A stretch of DNA of 64,000 nucleotides from Actinoplanes sichuanensis (GCF_033097365.1 NZ_AP028461.1:2480001-2544000), one strand, 5' to 3'; positions 37,215-46,231 are shown, counted from the first letter of the stretch. The notes: generated by a model from the sequence alone, not told the origin. Made by a program: numbers and translations.

Positions 37215-37270
37215 CCGATCGTACTGCGGCAGGCGGTCCGGGGTTGCGGTCGCATGTTCTACTGCTGACC

Positions 37271-37891
37271 ATGCGGCAACGGGCGGGTCTGATCCTGGGT
37301 GTGGTGGTGCTCCTCGCCGGGATCGCCGCGGTGGCCGGGTGGCGCTGGTGGCAGGGCCGGGCACCGTACGGGCCGGAGGCACTGCGGGCCTCCGCGACGT
37401 TGCGGCTGGTCGATCAGGCCACCGCGGACGCGGCCCTCGAACCGGCCGGTGCGGAGATCCCGACCGGCGACGATGACCAGATCCTGCTCGGCACCGTCTC
37501 CTGGACCGCACCGCAATCCCCGCAGGGCACGTCACTCCGGATCGTCCTGCTCGACAAACGCCGCCATCTGCTGCCCGGCTTCCTCACCGCGAAAGCACCC
37601 GACCCGCAGAGCATCGGCACCGGCATGGACGGATCTCTCGATCTGGCCCAGCAGCGGTACGACTGGCTGGCCGCCACCGCAACCAGTGAGAACGCCGGCA
37701 GCATGATCACGGTGTCGTCGACGCAGGCGTCCCCGGTGACGTTCCAGACCGTGCTGCACCCCGCGCGCCCGGACACCCCGCCCGAACACCGGGTCGCCAC
37801 CGCACCCGTGACCACCGACGACATGCTGGTGGCCCTGATCTGCGTCGGCGCCGACGGCCGGGTCCACTGGGCGCAGCGCCTCCTGAACTGA
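37271..37891 (+). CDS. Hypothetical protein with N-terminal membrane helix
   Basis: 206 residues from ATG 37271. Residues 5-25 are a membrane helix or uncleaved signal (AGLILGVVVLLAGIAAVAGW); the remainder is a beta-rich extracytoplasmic domain with a conserved-looking IVLLDKRRHLLPGFLTAKAPDPQ stretch. No family recognised. It stands alone, convergent with the next minus-strand gene. Confidence 0.65.
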   Translation: MRQRAGLILGVVVLLAGIAAVAGWRWWQGRAPYGPEALRASATLRLVDQATADAALEPAGAEIPTGDDDQILLGTVSWTAPQSPQGTSLRIVLLDKRRHLLPGFLTAKAPDPQSIGTGMDGSLDLAQQRYDWLAATATSENAGSMITVSSTQASPVTFQTVLHPARPDTPPEHRVATAPVTTDDMLVALICVGADGRVHWAQRLLN

Positions 37892-37899
37892 TCCACGCT

Positions 37900-38517
37900 C
37901 TAGGTGATCTCGGTCGTCGGGAACGGCTCCAGTCGGTTCGTGATGCGCAGCCACTCGGCGAGGTCGGCGGCGAGGACCGGGTCGGTCACCGAGGAGGCGA
38001 GCGGGGCGAGGTCGGCGAGCATCCCCTGGATGTCCATCAGGCGGTGATAGTCCTGGTAGTCGTCGGTGGCCTGGAGCGCCTCCAGGGTCTTGGCGCTGTC
38101 CTCGTCGGCCGGGAGGGCGCGGAGTTGCGCCGCACGGGTGAGCGCGTGTGACCGCGTCATGGTGATCCCGGCGAGCGTCAGGCGTACCAGATGATCGGTT
38201 TGAAGGTTTGCCGGAAGGCCGCCGGTCGGTGGCATCAGGTCCCTGAGCTCGATGAGGTGACCGATCGCGAGATGGATGGGATAACCGCGTTTCAAAGCCC
38301 ATTCGATCAAGGACCCGGCGAGTACGGCGTCCGCGCGCGGCCGGGTCGTCGGCCATCCGCGCCGCTCGTAGCGGACGTCGGAGATCGCCGACTCGATCAG
38401 CGGCAGCCAGTGGGGGACCGGCGCCGCGCCGGCCGGGATGTGCTCGTCGAGCCACGCCCGGCGAGAGTCCGGGGCGGTCTGGAGGAGGCGGAGGTAGAAG
38501 TCCTCGTAGGCGGTCAT
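37900..38517 (-). CDS. Hypothetical helical protein, partner of the following membrane protein
   Basis: 205 residues, all helical, soluble, with no cysteine motif or nucleotide site. The start follows the stop of the upstream gene by three bases, so the two are co-transcribed and likely coupled. A region (LIEWALKRGYPIHLAIGHLIELRDL) near the middle looks like a packed helical hairpin. I do not recognise it. Confidence 0.7.
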   Translation of the reverse strand: MTAYEDFYLRLLQTAPDSRRAWLDEHIPAGAAPVPHWLPLIESAISDVRYERRGWPTTRPRADAVLAGSLIEWALKRGYPIHLAIGHLIELRDLMPPTGGLPANLQTDHLVRLTLAGITMTRSHALTRAAQLRALPADEDSAKTLEALQATDDYQDYHRLMDIQGMLADLAPLASSVTDPVLAADLAEWLRITNRLEPFPTTEIT

Positions 38518-38520
38518 CGG

Positions 38521-39228
38521 CTACTCTCCGGGCTGGAAGGCCCGGTCGGACACGTCGGCGACCAACTCGGTGAAGTCGGTGCCGTAGGCGGCCGGCTCGA
38601 CGATCTTCAGGACCAGGGCGAACGGGCGGTCGGCGCCGTACTTCTGGTGCAGGGCGATGTGGTGCGCGGCCAGGTAGCGGGCGCCGGCCAGGTTGCTGCC
38701 CGCGCTCAGGCCGCCGAGGAAGAACACCGGGTGCCCGCCGGCCGGACCCCAGAAACGGGCCAGCAGGACGTAACTGATCTCCGGGGTGAGCGTGTACTCG
38801 GTGCCGCCGACGGTGAACGACAGGCGCCGCTTCTCCTCGTTGTAGACCGCGTAGCGCACACCGCGCAGGATCGTCCGCAAGTGGGTGGCGGCCCGCGGGT
38901 TGGCCTCGCCCGGGCCGCCGACGCAGAACTCGGTGAGCCGGCCGATCTCGCCCGTCGGCTGACCCTCACCGACCCGGTCGGCGTGCGCCCCGCACTCGCG
39001 GGCGATGGTCGCCAACTCCACCAGCGCCGCGACGTCACGGCGATGCACGCTGAACTCGCTCGGCGACGACGCGTGCCGCGACACCACCATCAGGCAGCTG
39101 GTTCCGGCGGTGAGCCCGAAGAAGGCCCGCTCCCGACCCAGCTTGCGGCGGCGCACCAGGAAACCGGCCAGCCACACCGACGTACCGGCGATGATGCTCG
39201 CCAACAGATTGATCAGAAGGTCACCCAC
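38521..39228 (-). CDS. Membrane-anchored protein with nucleotide-binding-like domain, hypothetical
   Basis: 235 residues from ATG 39228. Residues about 1-24 are a membrane helix (LLINLLASIIAGTSVWLAGFLVRRRK) followed by a basic stretch, placing the rest in the cytoplasm. The domain shows alternating strand/helix with Gly-rich turns: CVGGPGEANPRAATHL at about 100 and VFFLGGLSAGSNLAGARYLAAHH at about 168, like a Rossmann-type or SLOG-like ligand pocket. No named family is certain. It forms a two-gene unit with the helical protein downstream. Confidence 0.7.
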   Translation of the reverse strand: MGDLLINLLASIIAGTSVWLAGFLVRRRKLGRERAFFGLTAGTSCLMVVSRHASSPSEFSVHRRDVAALVELATIARECGAHADRVGEGQPTGEIGRLTEFCVGGPGEANPRAATHLRTILRGVRYAVYNEEKRRLSFTVGGTEYTLTPEISYVLLARFWGPAGGHPVFFLGGLSAGSNLAGARYLAAHHIALHQKYGADRPFALVLKIVEPAAYGTDFTELVADVSDRAFQPGE

Positions 39229-39265
39229 GCTGTGATGATGTCCGATGTGGTCGACCCGGCGGCGG

Positions 39266-39727
39266 TCAGGGCCGATACCGCATCCGCGGCAGGAGCCGTC
39301 CGGGGGTCACGGTCGACGGCACGGTTCCGATGCGTTCGGCGCCCATCGCGAGATAGAAACCTTCGGCGTACGGGTCCGCCTCGATCAGCACTTCGGTCAG
39401 GCCCGAGGCGGCTGCCGTGGCCATGGCATGCGCCCAGAGGCGTCGACCGACTCCGTCACCCATGCCGGCCGGCTCGACCCACAGATTGTCGAGTTCGCCC
39501 ACCGGCGGGGTGCAGTCGAGGGTGTAGAAGCCGACGACCGTGCCACGCGCCTCGGCCACCGTCGCCCGACGCGCGCCGAGTTCGTCGGGCCGGAGAGTCA
39601 GTGCCGGACGGCATGCCTCCAAGAACGCCTCGTCGTACCCCCAATGGGCCTTCGACCTGAACGCCAGACCACTCAGCAGCCCGGCCTCGTCGCCACGAGC
39701 CGGCCGTATGTCGATGACAGTCTTCAT
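39266..39727 (-). CDS. GNAT-family N-acetyltransferase
   Basis: 153 residues from ATG 39727. The GNAT core is complete: VIDIRPARGDEAGLLSGLAFRSKAHWGYDEAFLE, VGFYTLDC, then GELDNLWVEPAGMGDGVGRRLWAHAMA with the acetyl-CoA loop, and AEGFYLAMGAERIGTVPS. The HWGYDE N-terminus is typical of a subgroup of small-molecule acetyltransferases. Substrate unknown. Confidence 0.9.
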   Translation of the reverse strand: MKTVIDIRPARGDEAGLLSGLAFRSKAHWGYDEAFLEACRPALTLRPDELGARRATVAEARGTVVGFYTLDCTPPVGELDNLWVEPAGMGDGVGRRLWAHAMATAAASGLTEVLIEADPYAEGFYLAMGAERIGTVPSTVTPGRLLPRMRYRP

Positions 39728-39818
39728 CAAGACAGTGTGCCGGTCCGCTCCAGTACCCCGGTTCCGCTGACGCCGGTCGCTCCAGGGATCGTCCATCCGA
39801 GGAAGCCGGCCGATACGC

Positions 39819-40160
39819 TCAGGGCTCCTGGCTCAGGTACCGGACCGGTTTGCCGAGCGACTCCGCGTAGGCGATCTCGCGCCGGGTCGACTCACCGAGG
39901 TAGCCGCCCGGATCCACGATGTACACCTCGTCAGCCATCCGGATCTTCTGGAAGTGCACGCGGCCGAGCCGACCCTTGAGATCCGAGCCGTCGACTGTCC
40001 AGTCGTAGTCCGGCAGGTCGGGGAGCCGGAACATGCCGAGGCTGATCACCACGCATCCGGCCAGTGTGAGTCGTTGGTTCACCTCCGCGAACTCGGCCTC
40101 GAACCTGGTCGAGCCACAGAGCGTGATGATCGTTGCCTGCTCGTTCACCATGAGGTTCAT
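39819..40160 (-). CDS. Nucleoside 2-deoxyribosyltransferase-like small protein
   Basis: 113 residues. The N-terminal ITLCGSTRFEAEFAEVNQRLTLAG and the later ADEVYIVDPGGYLGESTRREIAYAESLGKPV match the small Rossmann-like family near the nucleoside 2-deoxyribosyltransferases and DUF4406, where the GESTRxE loop binds the sugar. A role in nucleotide salvage or cleaning is possible. Upstream ATG with no strong site. Confidence 0.75.
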   Translation of the reverse strand: MNLMVNEQATIITLCGSTRFEAEFAEVNQRLTLAGCVVISLGMFRLPDLPDYDWTVDGSDLKGRLGRVHFQKIRMADEVYIVDPGGYLGESTRREIAYAESLGKPVRYLSQEP

Positions 40161-40207
40161 GATCGGTGAACGGGCGGGGCGAGTCCATCGTCACCCCCGG
40201 CCCCCGC

Positions 40208-41212
40208 TCATTCGTCCGGCAGCAGCATCTCGTTCTTCTCGGGTTGACCGGAGAAACCGCCGTACACGCGATTGGGGCCGGCGATGAGCGGAACCACGGC
40301 GGTCTTGGTCAGTTCGCGAACGGTCGTGCCGTCGTCGAAGCCGTTCTGCACGCAGCCGGCGTAACGCATCGTGACTTCCGAGGTGCCGGTCGCGGACCGT
40401 ACCAGCAGCAGGATGATCTGGTCGCCGTGCGCCACTTCCGGCAGGCAGTCGGCCGGTGTATCCAGGCTGTGACCGACCGGCGCCGCGGCGATCTGCCGGA
40501 TCTCCTCCGCTGCCGCCGGGCCGTCCAGGCGCAGGCTGGAGAGCAGACGCGGCGACGGCGACCGGGTGGAGAACCCGTCCGGCAGCGGATACTTGCAGAC
40601 GGAGATCGAAGTCACGTCACGCAGTGCCGCGACGTCGACCGGCGGGCTGGGACGCAGGTCCGGACCGGTACTGATCCGATGACCGGTCGGACAGCCGGCG
40701 CTGTCGACCGTCACCTGATGAATGGTGGCGGCGATGCGGTCCCGCCACTCCTTCGGCGCCTGAATGATCACTTCGACGCCGTCCCGGCGCACCGTCGTCC
40801 GGTCGCCCGCGTCGTCGGTGCCGTCGCCTTCGTCCGTACGCTCGAAGCCGACCGTCCACCCGGTGTTCTTGATCAGGAACTCGCCCGGCGGGCCCTGCTC
40901 GACGCCGCAACCGATGGCCGGGACCCCAGCGCCGGGGCGGGAGACCGCGGGCGGATTGTTGCCCGGTTTGATGCACCACGCGTCCAGCCGGATCGCCTGA
41001 TTGTCCCACCCCCAGTCGGCGGGCACACCGACCTGGACACCGCCGAACGACTCCCAACGCCAGCCGGCCGGTAGCTCCGGCCGGCCGCCGACCGATTCCG
41101 CCGCCGAAGGCGGTTGCGCCGACGCCACCGGCGTGGGGTCCGCCGGGCGGGCACACGCGGCCGACAGTCCCGCCGCTGTCACGATCGTGACCCACCTGAC
41201 CACGCTGTGCAT
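40208..41212 (-). CDS. Putative lipoprotein
   Basis: 334 residues from ATG 41212 with GAGGGG upstream. A lipobox LSAAC at residues 16-20 follows a short hydrophobic signal, so the protein is likely lipid-anchored outside the membrane. The mature part carries several cysteines (WCIKPG, GCGVEQG, GCPTGH, VCKYPL, DCLPE, GCVQNG) that may form disulphides. No enzymatic motif recognised. Confidence 0.8.
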   Translation of the reverse strand: MHSVVRWVTIVTAAGLSAACARPADPTPVASAQPPSAAESVGGRPELPAGWRWESFGGVQVGVPADWGWDNQAIRLDAWCIKPGNNPPAVSRPGAGVPAIGCGVEQGPPGEFLIKNTGWTVGFERTDEGDGTDDAGDRTTVRRDGVEVIIQAPKEWRDRIAATIHQVTVDSAGCPTGHRISTGPDLRPSPPVDVAALRDVTSISVCKYPLPDGFSTRSPSPRLLSSLRLDGPAAAEEIRQIAAAPVGHSLDTPADCLPEVAHGDQIILLLVRSATGTSEVTMRYAGCVQNGFDDGTTVRELTKTAVVPLIAGPNRVYGGFSGQPEKNEMLLPDE

Positions 41213-41375
41213 TGCCCCTCCCGTGGGGTCGCTCTGACCATACCGATGATCGGACGCGGGCGGGGCATCACCGGTTTCCTGTTGCGAGCCCACCCGATCG
41301 GGTGGCGATGAATTCAGGTGCGCGGGTCGATTCTGCTGATCGGGGCGGTGTGGTGACGATCGTTAATCTCTTCTC

Positions 41376-41807
41376 ATGCCGTTCTACCAACCCGGGCACT
41401 TCGAGGTACGGGGGCGCATCGCGTTCGTCGTCTGCGGCGTCGTCCTGACCGTCGGCTTTCTGCTGGTCGGTCTGTTCAAGGACCTGGCGCCCAGCCCGCC
41501 GAGGGGCGAACTGGTGCCCGCCATGGTCGAGGTCGTGGTGCCCGACGGTCTCGGGACGCCGTATTACGTGTCGGTCCGGGCGGTCACCTCGCGCGGCACG
41601 GTGAATTGCAGCATGGGCAAGAGTCAATTCCCCGATGGTGTTCTGCCTCCGCTCGATGCGCGGATTCAGGTCGATTGGACCCCGGGGTACTGCGACACGT
41701 ACGTGCCTGTCGAACAGGCCCCGCGATGGTTCTTCTTCCTGGTGTCCGGCATCGCCGGGACGGTCACCGGTAGTTACCTGTTCGGGCGGACGAGCCGCTC
41801 CAGGTGA
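41376..41807 (+). CDS. Hypothetical two-helix membrane protein
   Basis: 143 residues from ATG 41376. A membrane helix near 13-32 (IAFVVCGVVLTVGFLLVGLF) and another near 118-136 (WFFFLVSGIAGTVTGSYLF) flank a beta-rich extracytoplasmic loop with two cysteines. Isolated gene, convergent with the Ntn-hydrolase-like gene. Family not recognised. Confidence 0.65.
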   Translation: MPFYQPGHFEVRGRIAFVVCGVVLTVGFLLVGLFKDLAPSPPRGELVPAMVEVVVPDGLGTPYYVSVRAVTSRGTVNCSMGKSQFPDGVLPPLDARIQVDWTPGYCDTYVPVEQAPRWFFFLVSGIAGTVTGSYLFGRTSRSR

Positions 41808-41810
41808 GAT

Positions 41811-42353
41811 TCACTCCGACTGGACCACGGTGAACGGTGGCCGTACCCCCTCGGTGAGCTCGGCTGCCGCCTCCAGGGCCATCACCGCACGCTGCTGGCT
41901 GTTGAACTCCGGTGTCCGGGCCGTGGAGTGCAGCGACCCCAGCGCGACCAGATAACCGGAACCCACCGCGGCATAACCGGAGATCGTGTGCCCGATCTGA
42001 TAGTCGTCACCCACGACGTAGAGGCGGCCGTGAATGCCGACCAGGAACTGCCCGCCCTGTTCCTGACCGTCCTGGGTCCTCGCGTAGCCGCCGGTGGACA
42101 GGCACTCGCGGACGGCCTCGATGAACGTGGTCACCATGAACCTGTCCACGTCCCAGCTGTCGGGCTCACCGACGGTCAGCGAGTATCGCAGCAGCTGACC
42201 CATCCGATAGCTGGTCGTGAAACCCATCAGGTACGGCCCCACCTGGAACACCTTGGAATCCGACCGGACCGCGACGTGCCATCCGTCGCTGCCCGCGGAG
42301 TCCCCGCCGATGGTGACGGTCCGCCCGTCCGTGATCCCGACGATGCACGTCAT
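41811..42353 (-). CDS. Ntn-hydrolase/proteasome-like protein
   Basis: 180 residues beginning MTCIVGITDG, with GGDSAGSDG shortly after, the first beta-sheet pattern of proteasome-beta/HslV-like Ntn hydrolases. Thr2 or Cys3 would become the N-terminal nucleophile after Met removal. The order of strands continues with SDSKVFQVGPYLMGFTTSYRMGQLL. Members of this stand-alone group are sometimes annotated as hydrolases of unknown substrate. No alpha-subunit or ATPase partner is adjacent. Confidence 0.75.
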   Translation of the reverse strand: MTCIVGITDGRTVTIGGDSAGSDGWHVAVRSDSKVFQVGPYLMGFTTSYRMGQLLRYSLTVGEPDSWDVDRFMVTTFIEAVRECLSTGGYARTQDGQEQGGQFLVGIHGRLYVVGDDYQIGHTISGYAAVGSGYLVALGSLHSTARTPEFNSQQRAVMALEAAAELTEGVRPPFTVVQSE

Positions 42354-42403
42354 GGTGTCACTCTCCCTGTCAGGTGGGCTGGTGCCAACGATCGGCGCGC
42401 CGG

Positions 42404-43348
42404 TCAGGCCGGCTCGGGCCAGATGCCGGGACCGGTTGTCGGGTCGTCGGAATCGCTGCCGTTCGGAGTCTCGTCATTCTCCGCCCCCGTTACCGTCAAC
42501 CGGTCGGAGATCATTGTCGAACCCAGGTCGTGAATCCGTTCCGGCGGTGGCGTGCCCTCTCGCGCCGCGCGATACGCCGCGTTGATCCACTCGGCCCGTG
42601 CGTTCAACTGTTCGAGTGGATGCCCGCCGCCGTACAGCGAGGCGAAGACGTCCGACTCCAGCGCGAGCGCTTCCTCCTCCCAGATCGCGGCTTCGTCCTC
42701 TCGGCCCCCGTTGGCGCGGGAGGTTGCGGCTTCGCGGGCCAACGCGGCCAATCCCCAGCGGGTGGTCACCTTCGCGAGAGGTGTTTCGTGAGGGTCGAAC
42801 GCGTATGGCCGGGGTTCCGGCAAGATGGGTAAGCCGAATGCCCGTACCAATTCGTAGATCTGCTCGAACTGGAAGATGTAGGGGCCGTCGGAATCGTCCG
42901 ACCAGGAATACAGGTATCGCAGTGCGCGGCTCAGCCGCGCAGTACTCGGTTTGAGACCGGCCGCGCCGGCCCATTCGAGCATGTGAGCCTCGAGGTCGTC
43001 CAGGGTGCCGCCGGGGGAGACGGGCGGCCGGTGAACCATCCCGCATTCCGTGTCGGTGGCGTCCGGCAGATGTCCCGACCAGGTGGCCCGGCCGGGCGCC
43101 GCGCCGTGCACTTGGGCGCAGCAGTCGGCGATATAAACGCCGAGGACCGGGGCGTTCCACCGTTCGGCCGCCGCGCTGACAGCCGTTTCCAGGTTCGGCG
43201 GGTCGTTCGCGCCCGAGGTGTCCAGGATCTGCCAGCCGTCGCCGAGGTCACGCAGCCGCCGGTGCCGGAACCCGATCGTGGCGAGTCCCGGCAGGCTGGT
43301 CATGATCACGTCGGCCCGGGTCATCACCGTGGTGCCGTAGTAGCTCAC
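42404..43348 (-). CDS. Hypothetical protein
   Basis: 314 residues. The first half is mixed strand/helix with four cysteines (IADCCAQVH, TECGMVH), the middle helical (TARLSRALRYLYSWSDDSDG, FQFEQIYELVRAF), the last 100 residues helical and acidic. No membrane helix. It is 11 bases downstream of the Fic gene and could be part of that unit. Family not recognised. Confidence 0.65.
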   Translation of the reverse strand: MSYYGTTVMTRADVIMTSLPGLATIGFRHRRLRDLGDGWQILDTSGANDPPNLETAVSAAAERWNAPVLGVYIADCCAQVHGAAPGRATWSGHLPDATDTECGMVHRPPVSPGGTLDDLEAHMLEWAGAAGLKPSTARLSRALRYLYSWSDDSDGPYIFQFEQIYELVRAFGLPILPEPRPYAFDPHETPLAKVTTRWGLAALAREAATSRANGGREDEAAIWEEEALALESDVFASLYGGGHPLEQLNARAEWINAAYRAAREGTPPPERIHDLGSTMISDRLTVTGAENDETPNGSDSDDPTTGPGIWPEPA

Positions 43349-43359
43349 GAGGGGCCAGG

Positions 43360-44778
43360 CTAACGATATCGATCATCGCCGTGTCGGCGGGTCTGTTCGA
43401 TCAGCAGGGCGACGAGCCGGGCCAGGCTCTCGGCGCCGTGGGTGTCGGCCGCCGGCCAGCGCATCATCAGCAGCGGAGCGGCCCGGTCCAGCACCACGCC
43501 GTCGCGGGCGAGCACGAAGTACAGCGCGAGCGCCGCCGACCGGGCGTTGCCGTCGGTGAACGGGTGGAAGTGCACCAGGTCCAGGTACACCCGGGCGGCG
43601 CGGGACGGCAGGGGTACCTCCGGGTCGGTCGCCTCGGCGAGGCAGGCCTCGAACGTTTCGGGCAGCCCTTCGCGGTACCCGTACCGTTCGCGTCCGGCCA
43701 ATGCCCAGGCATGCGTGGTACGGAACGGTGCGGCCGCCACCGCGAGCACCCTACGCTGCCAGGCCTCCAGCCGCGGGAACGTGAGCGGGCCGCCCTCGGC
43801 CGCGTCGGCGCGAACCAGATCCAGGGCGGCAAGGATCCGGTCCGGGCTGTACTTCTGTTTCGCGAGGTGCTCGGCGATGCCGTCCCGGGCGGCGCGCACC
43901 GGGCCGGTGACGTGCTCCGTCGCCTGTTCCCACCGGGCGGCTCGCCGGACCTGCCGCCAGGTCGTGAGGGCGTCCGGTCCGGCCGGTGGCCAGGTTCGCA
44001 GAGCCCTGGCGGCAGTGGGCAGTTCGGTGCTGCGCCGGCTCGGCCAGTCCTGCGGCCAGATGTCGGGCCACACGTCCTCGGATGGCGGTGTGACACCGGT
44101 GAGCGCCGCGGCCAGGGACTCCGCGGCGTCGGCGACCTCGGCGCCCAGCGGGGAGACGTAACTCCAGTGCTGCCCGCCGATCGCGGTGTCGATGAGCGTG
44201 GCGTGCTCCTCACCCGGCACGTCGGCGACGGTGAGGAACCACTTGAGAACGAGGCCGCAGACGGGGGTCCAGTGCTCGTCGGCGCCGGACCGCGCGGCGA
44301 CCGCCGCGACCAGGGACGCGGTGGTGGCCTCCCAGGCGATCGACGCCGCGCGGGGTTCGGCGGGCAGCGGCAGGTGCTGTGCGAAGAGGACGGCCAGGTC
44401 CTCGAGGAACGTACGCCAGTCCCGCAGTGCCCCGGCGACCGCGCCGAGCGTCTCCTCAGGGGTGGTGATCGAATACCGGGCGCCGCTCCATCGCACGATC
44501 AGCGCGCCGTCGGTCGTGCGCCCGGCCATCTGGGCGGTCCAGCCGGCGGCCCAGGAGCCGTAGTGCTCCACGAGGGCCACGGTCATCGCCCGCTGCCAGT
44601 TCCAGCGCCTGTCGTTCTCGACGTAGTGGAGGTGGGGTTTCGGCACGCCGCCTTCCGGGGCCACCGCTCGTACCACGTCGAGCACGGTCCGTGGGTCGAA
44701 CGGTTGCCGAGCGGGGTCGACGTCCGCCCAGGTGAGGGTGTCGATCCGCAGCCGTCGGTCGTCCGGGTCGATCGTCAA
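43360..44778 (-). CDS. Fic-domain protein (putative AMPylator-type transferase)
   Basis: 472 residues from TTG 44778, which has GGAG upstream and lies 20 bases after the DUF4291 stop; no ATG is available nearby. The N-terminal 300 residues are mixed and unrecognised. The Fic core follows with the exact motif HPFTDGNAR (His405), preceded by RAARVYLDLVHF. This motif transfers AMP or another nucleotide moiety to a target hydroxyl. No inhibitory (S/T)xxxE(G/N) helix is evident by eye. It may be a toxin or regulatory enzyme; an antitoxin is not obvious. Confidence 0.85.
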   Translation of the reverse strand: MTIDPDDRRLRIDTLTWADVDPARQPFDPRTVLDVVRAVAPEGGVPKPHLHYVENDRRWNWQRAMTVALVEHYGSWAAGWTAQMAGRTTDGALIVRWSGARYSITTPEETLGAVAGALRDWRTFLEDLAVLFAQHLPLPAEPRAASIAWEATTASLVAAVAARSGADEHWTPVCGLVLKWFLTVADVPGEEHATLIDTAIGGQHWSYVSPLGAEVADAAESLAAALTGVTPPSEDVWPDIWPQDWPSRRSTELPTAARALRTWPPAGPDALTTWRQVRRAARWEQATEHVTGPVRAARDGIAEHLAKQKYSPDRILAALDLVRADAAEGGPLTFPRLEAWQRRVLAVAAAPFRTTHAWALAGRERYGYREGLPETFEACLAEATDPEVPLPSRAARVYLDLVHFHPFTDGNARSAALALYFVLARDGVVLDRAAPLLMMRWPAADTHGAESLARLVALLIEQTRRHGDDRYR

Positions 44779-44798
44779 GATGCTCCAAGGTCCGTTGT

Positions 44799-45446
44799 TC
44801 AGCCGTCGGCGTGGATGCGGCGAGCGGTCTGCGGGTCGAGTGGGTAGGGGCGTTCCGGCGGCAGCAGCCGTTGGGCCTTGGCGGCCTGACCGCTTCGGAT
44901 CAGTGCGTCGATCCGGTGCACGGTGGGCGTGAGATCGGTGAGGCCGACGATCCAGCTTTCGGCGAAAGAGCGGATGAGGGTACGGCCGACGCCGATCTGA
45001 ATGCTGTAGTGATTGAGCGCCGCACCACGCACCGACCGTTCCGGATCCCACTGCACGTGCACGTTCGCGGCGTCGAACGTTCGGCTCCACGCGTCCGCAC
45101 TGCCGTGGATCGCGGGCACCGGTGCGGTCAGAACGGCCTGCGACAAAGCCCGCTCCCAACCGGCGCGGGTGATCCGTACCGCCAGAATGCGTTCTTGACC
45201 TGGTTTGCGAGCCCAGTTGCTGCGGTGCATCAGCCATAGCAGGGACGGTTTGATCCAGGTCATCCGGGTGAACGAGAATGGTGGCACGAATCGTCCGGCG
45301 GCCAGTGCCGCATCCGCGATCGCCGGTCCGAACGCCTGGTACATCACGATCGTCTCGGCGTCGAAATCGGCACGGATCCGGCGCAGCAACGGCATCGGTT
45401 CACCCCGTACGTCCAGCAAGATCTGATCGATGCCGAACTCTGCCAT
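44799..45446 (-). CDS. DUF4291-family protein
   Basis: 215 residues from ATG 45446. The DUF4291 pattern is clear: RRIRADFDAETIVMYQAFGPAIADAALAAGRF, then FTRMTWIKPSLLWLMHRSNWA, and QERILAVRITRAGWERAL. The conserved RMTWIKPS stretch suggests an enzyme with a charged pocket, but I know of no established reaction. It is directly upstream of the Fic gene and probably co-transcribed. Confidence 0.85.
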   Translation of the reverse strand: MAEFGIDQILLDVRGEPMPLLRRIRADFDAETIVMYQAFGPAIADAALAAGRFVPPFSFTRMTWIKPSLLWLMHRSNWARKPGQERILAVRITRAGWERALSQAVLTAPVPAIHGSADAWSRTFDAANVHVQWDPERSVRGAALNHYSIQIGVGRTLIRSFAESWIVGLTDLTPTVHRIDALIRSGQAAKAQRLLPPERPYPLDPQTARRIHADG

Positions 45447-45486
45447 GCCGGCCGCCGGACGGCGAATCGTTTTCGCTGTCGCCGGC

Positions 45487-45876
45487 CTATCGGGCGGCTT
45501 CGCAATCCTCGTCGGCGATGCGTTTGATCAGCTCGACCGGGCCGGGGTGGACGGGCACCGCGACGGTCTGGAACGGATGGGTGACGTTACGGGTCGCCGC
45601 ACAGTTGCCGGGCCGGATCTCCCACGCCACGACATGCACCCGTTCGCTGTCCGCCATGATCCACTGGATGAGGGCGGAATAGCCGCCGCTCGGACGGCTC
45701 CCGAGCGCGAAGACGATGCACATTTCGGTCTGCCAGTCCACGGCGGCCCGGTCATTGGGCGGACCGGCCCAGTCGTCCTCACCGCGGACGACATGCAGAC
45801 CCTCGGAGAGGTCGCGGGGCAGGCTGATGTCGACGGTCCGGAATGGCAGCAGAACCCTGGAAATCGGCTCGACCAT
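45487..45876 (-). CDS. PrcB C-terminal-domain-like protein
   Basis: 129 residues from ATG 45876, five bases after the end of the GNAT remnant. The pattern CIVFALGSRPSGGYSALI followed by VHVVAWEIRPGN and VAVPVHPGPVEL resembles the C-terminal domain of PrcB, a protein of protease complexes with the 'G-x-K-P-x-G-G-Y' turn. It has no signal peptide, so a periplasmic role is unlikely here. Tentative. Confidence 0.6.
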   Translation of the reverse strand: MVEPISRVLLPFRTVDISLPRDLSEGLHVVRGEDDWAGPPNDRAAVDWQTEMCIVFALGSRPSGGYSALIQWIMADSERVHVVAWEIRPGNCAATRNVTHPFQTVAVPVHPGPVELIKRIADEDCEAAR

Positions 45877-45880
45877 CGGC

Positions 45881-46231
45881 TCAATGTACCGCCGCCCGCG
45901 GTGTGGCCGCCCGGCCGTAGCCGTGGCGCTGATGCTCCGGGTGCACGGCGATCATCTCGATGATTCCCAGCGACTCGTTCTGATCCGACCGGAGAACCAC
46001 GAAACCGGCGACGACGCCGTCGGCCGGGGACAGGACGAACGATTCCGCGCCGGCCGCGAGGCAGTGCGTTCGAACACCGACGGCCTGTGCCGTCCGCCAG
46101 TCCGGGCGATACAGCAGGTCGAAGACCGCTGATCCGAGAATCGTCTCGAACGACACGAACACCGGCTCCCACGCGAGGAGCGACAGGTCGACGACAGCGT
46201 CCAGATCGGCGGGTGTGAGCGGTGTGCAGAC
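45881..46231 (-). pseudogene. Decayed GNAT acetyltransferase
   Basis: The minus-strand frame 45881-46231 reads TPADLDAVVDLSLLAWEPVF, continues through GVVAGFVVLRSDQNESLGIIEMIAVHPEHQRHGYG and stops soon after. This is the N-terminal half of a GNAT enzyme up to the acetyl-CoA loop; the C-terminal strands are absent. No ATG/GTG/TTG precedes the first homologous residue; the first usable start, GTG 46162, would drop the first strand-helix unit. Loss at both ends argues for a pseudogene. Confidence 0.55.
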
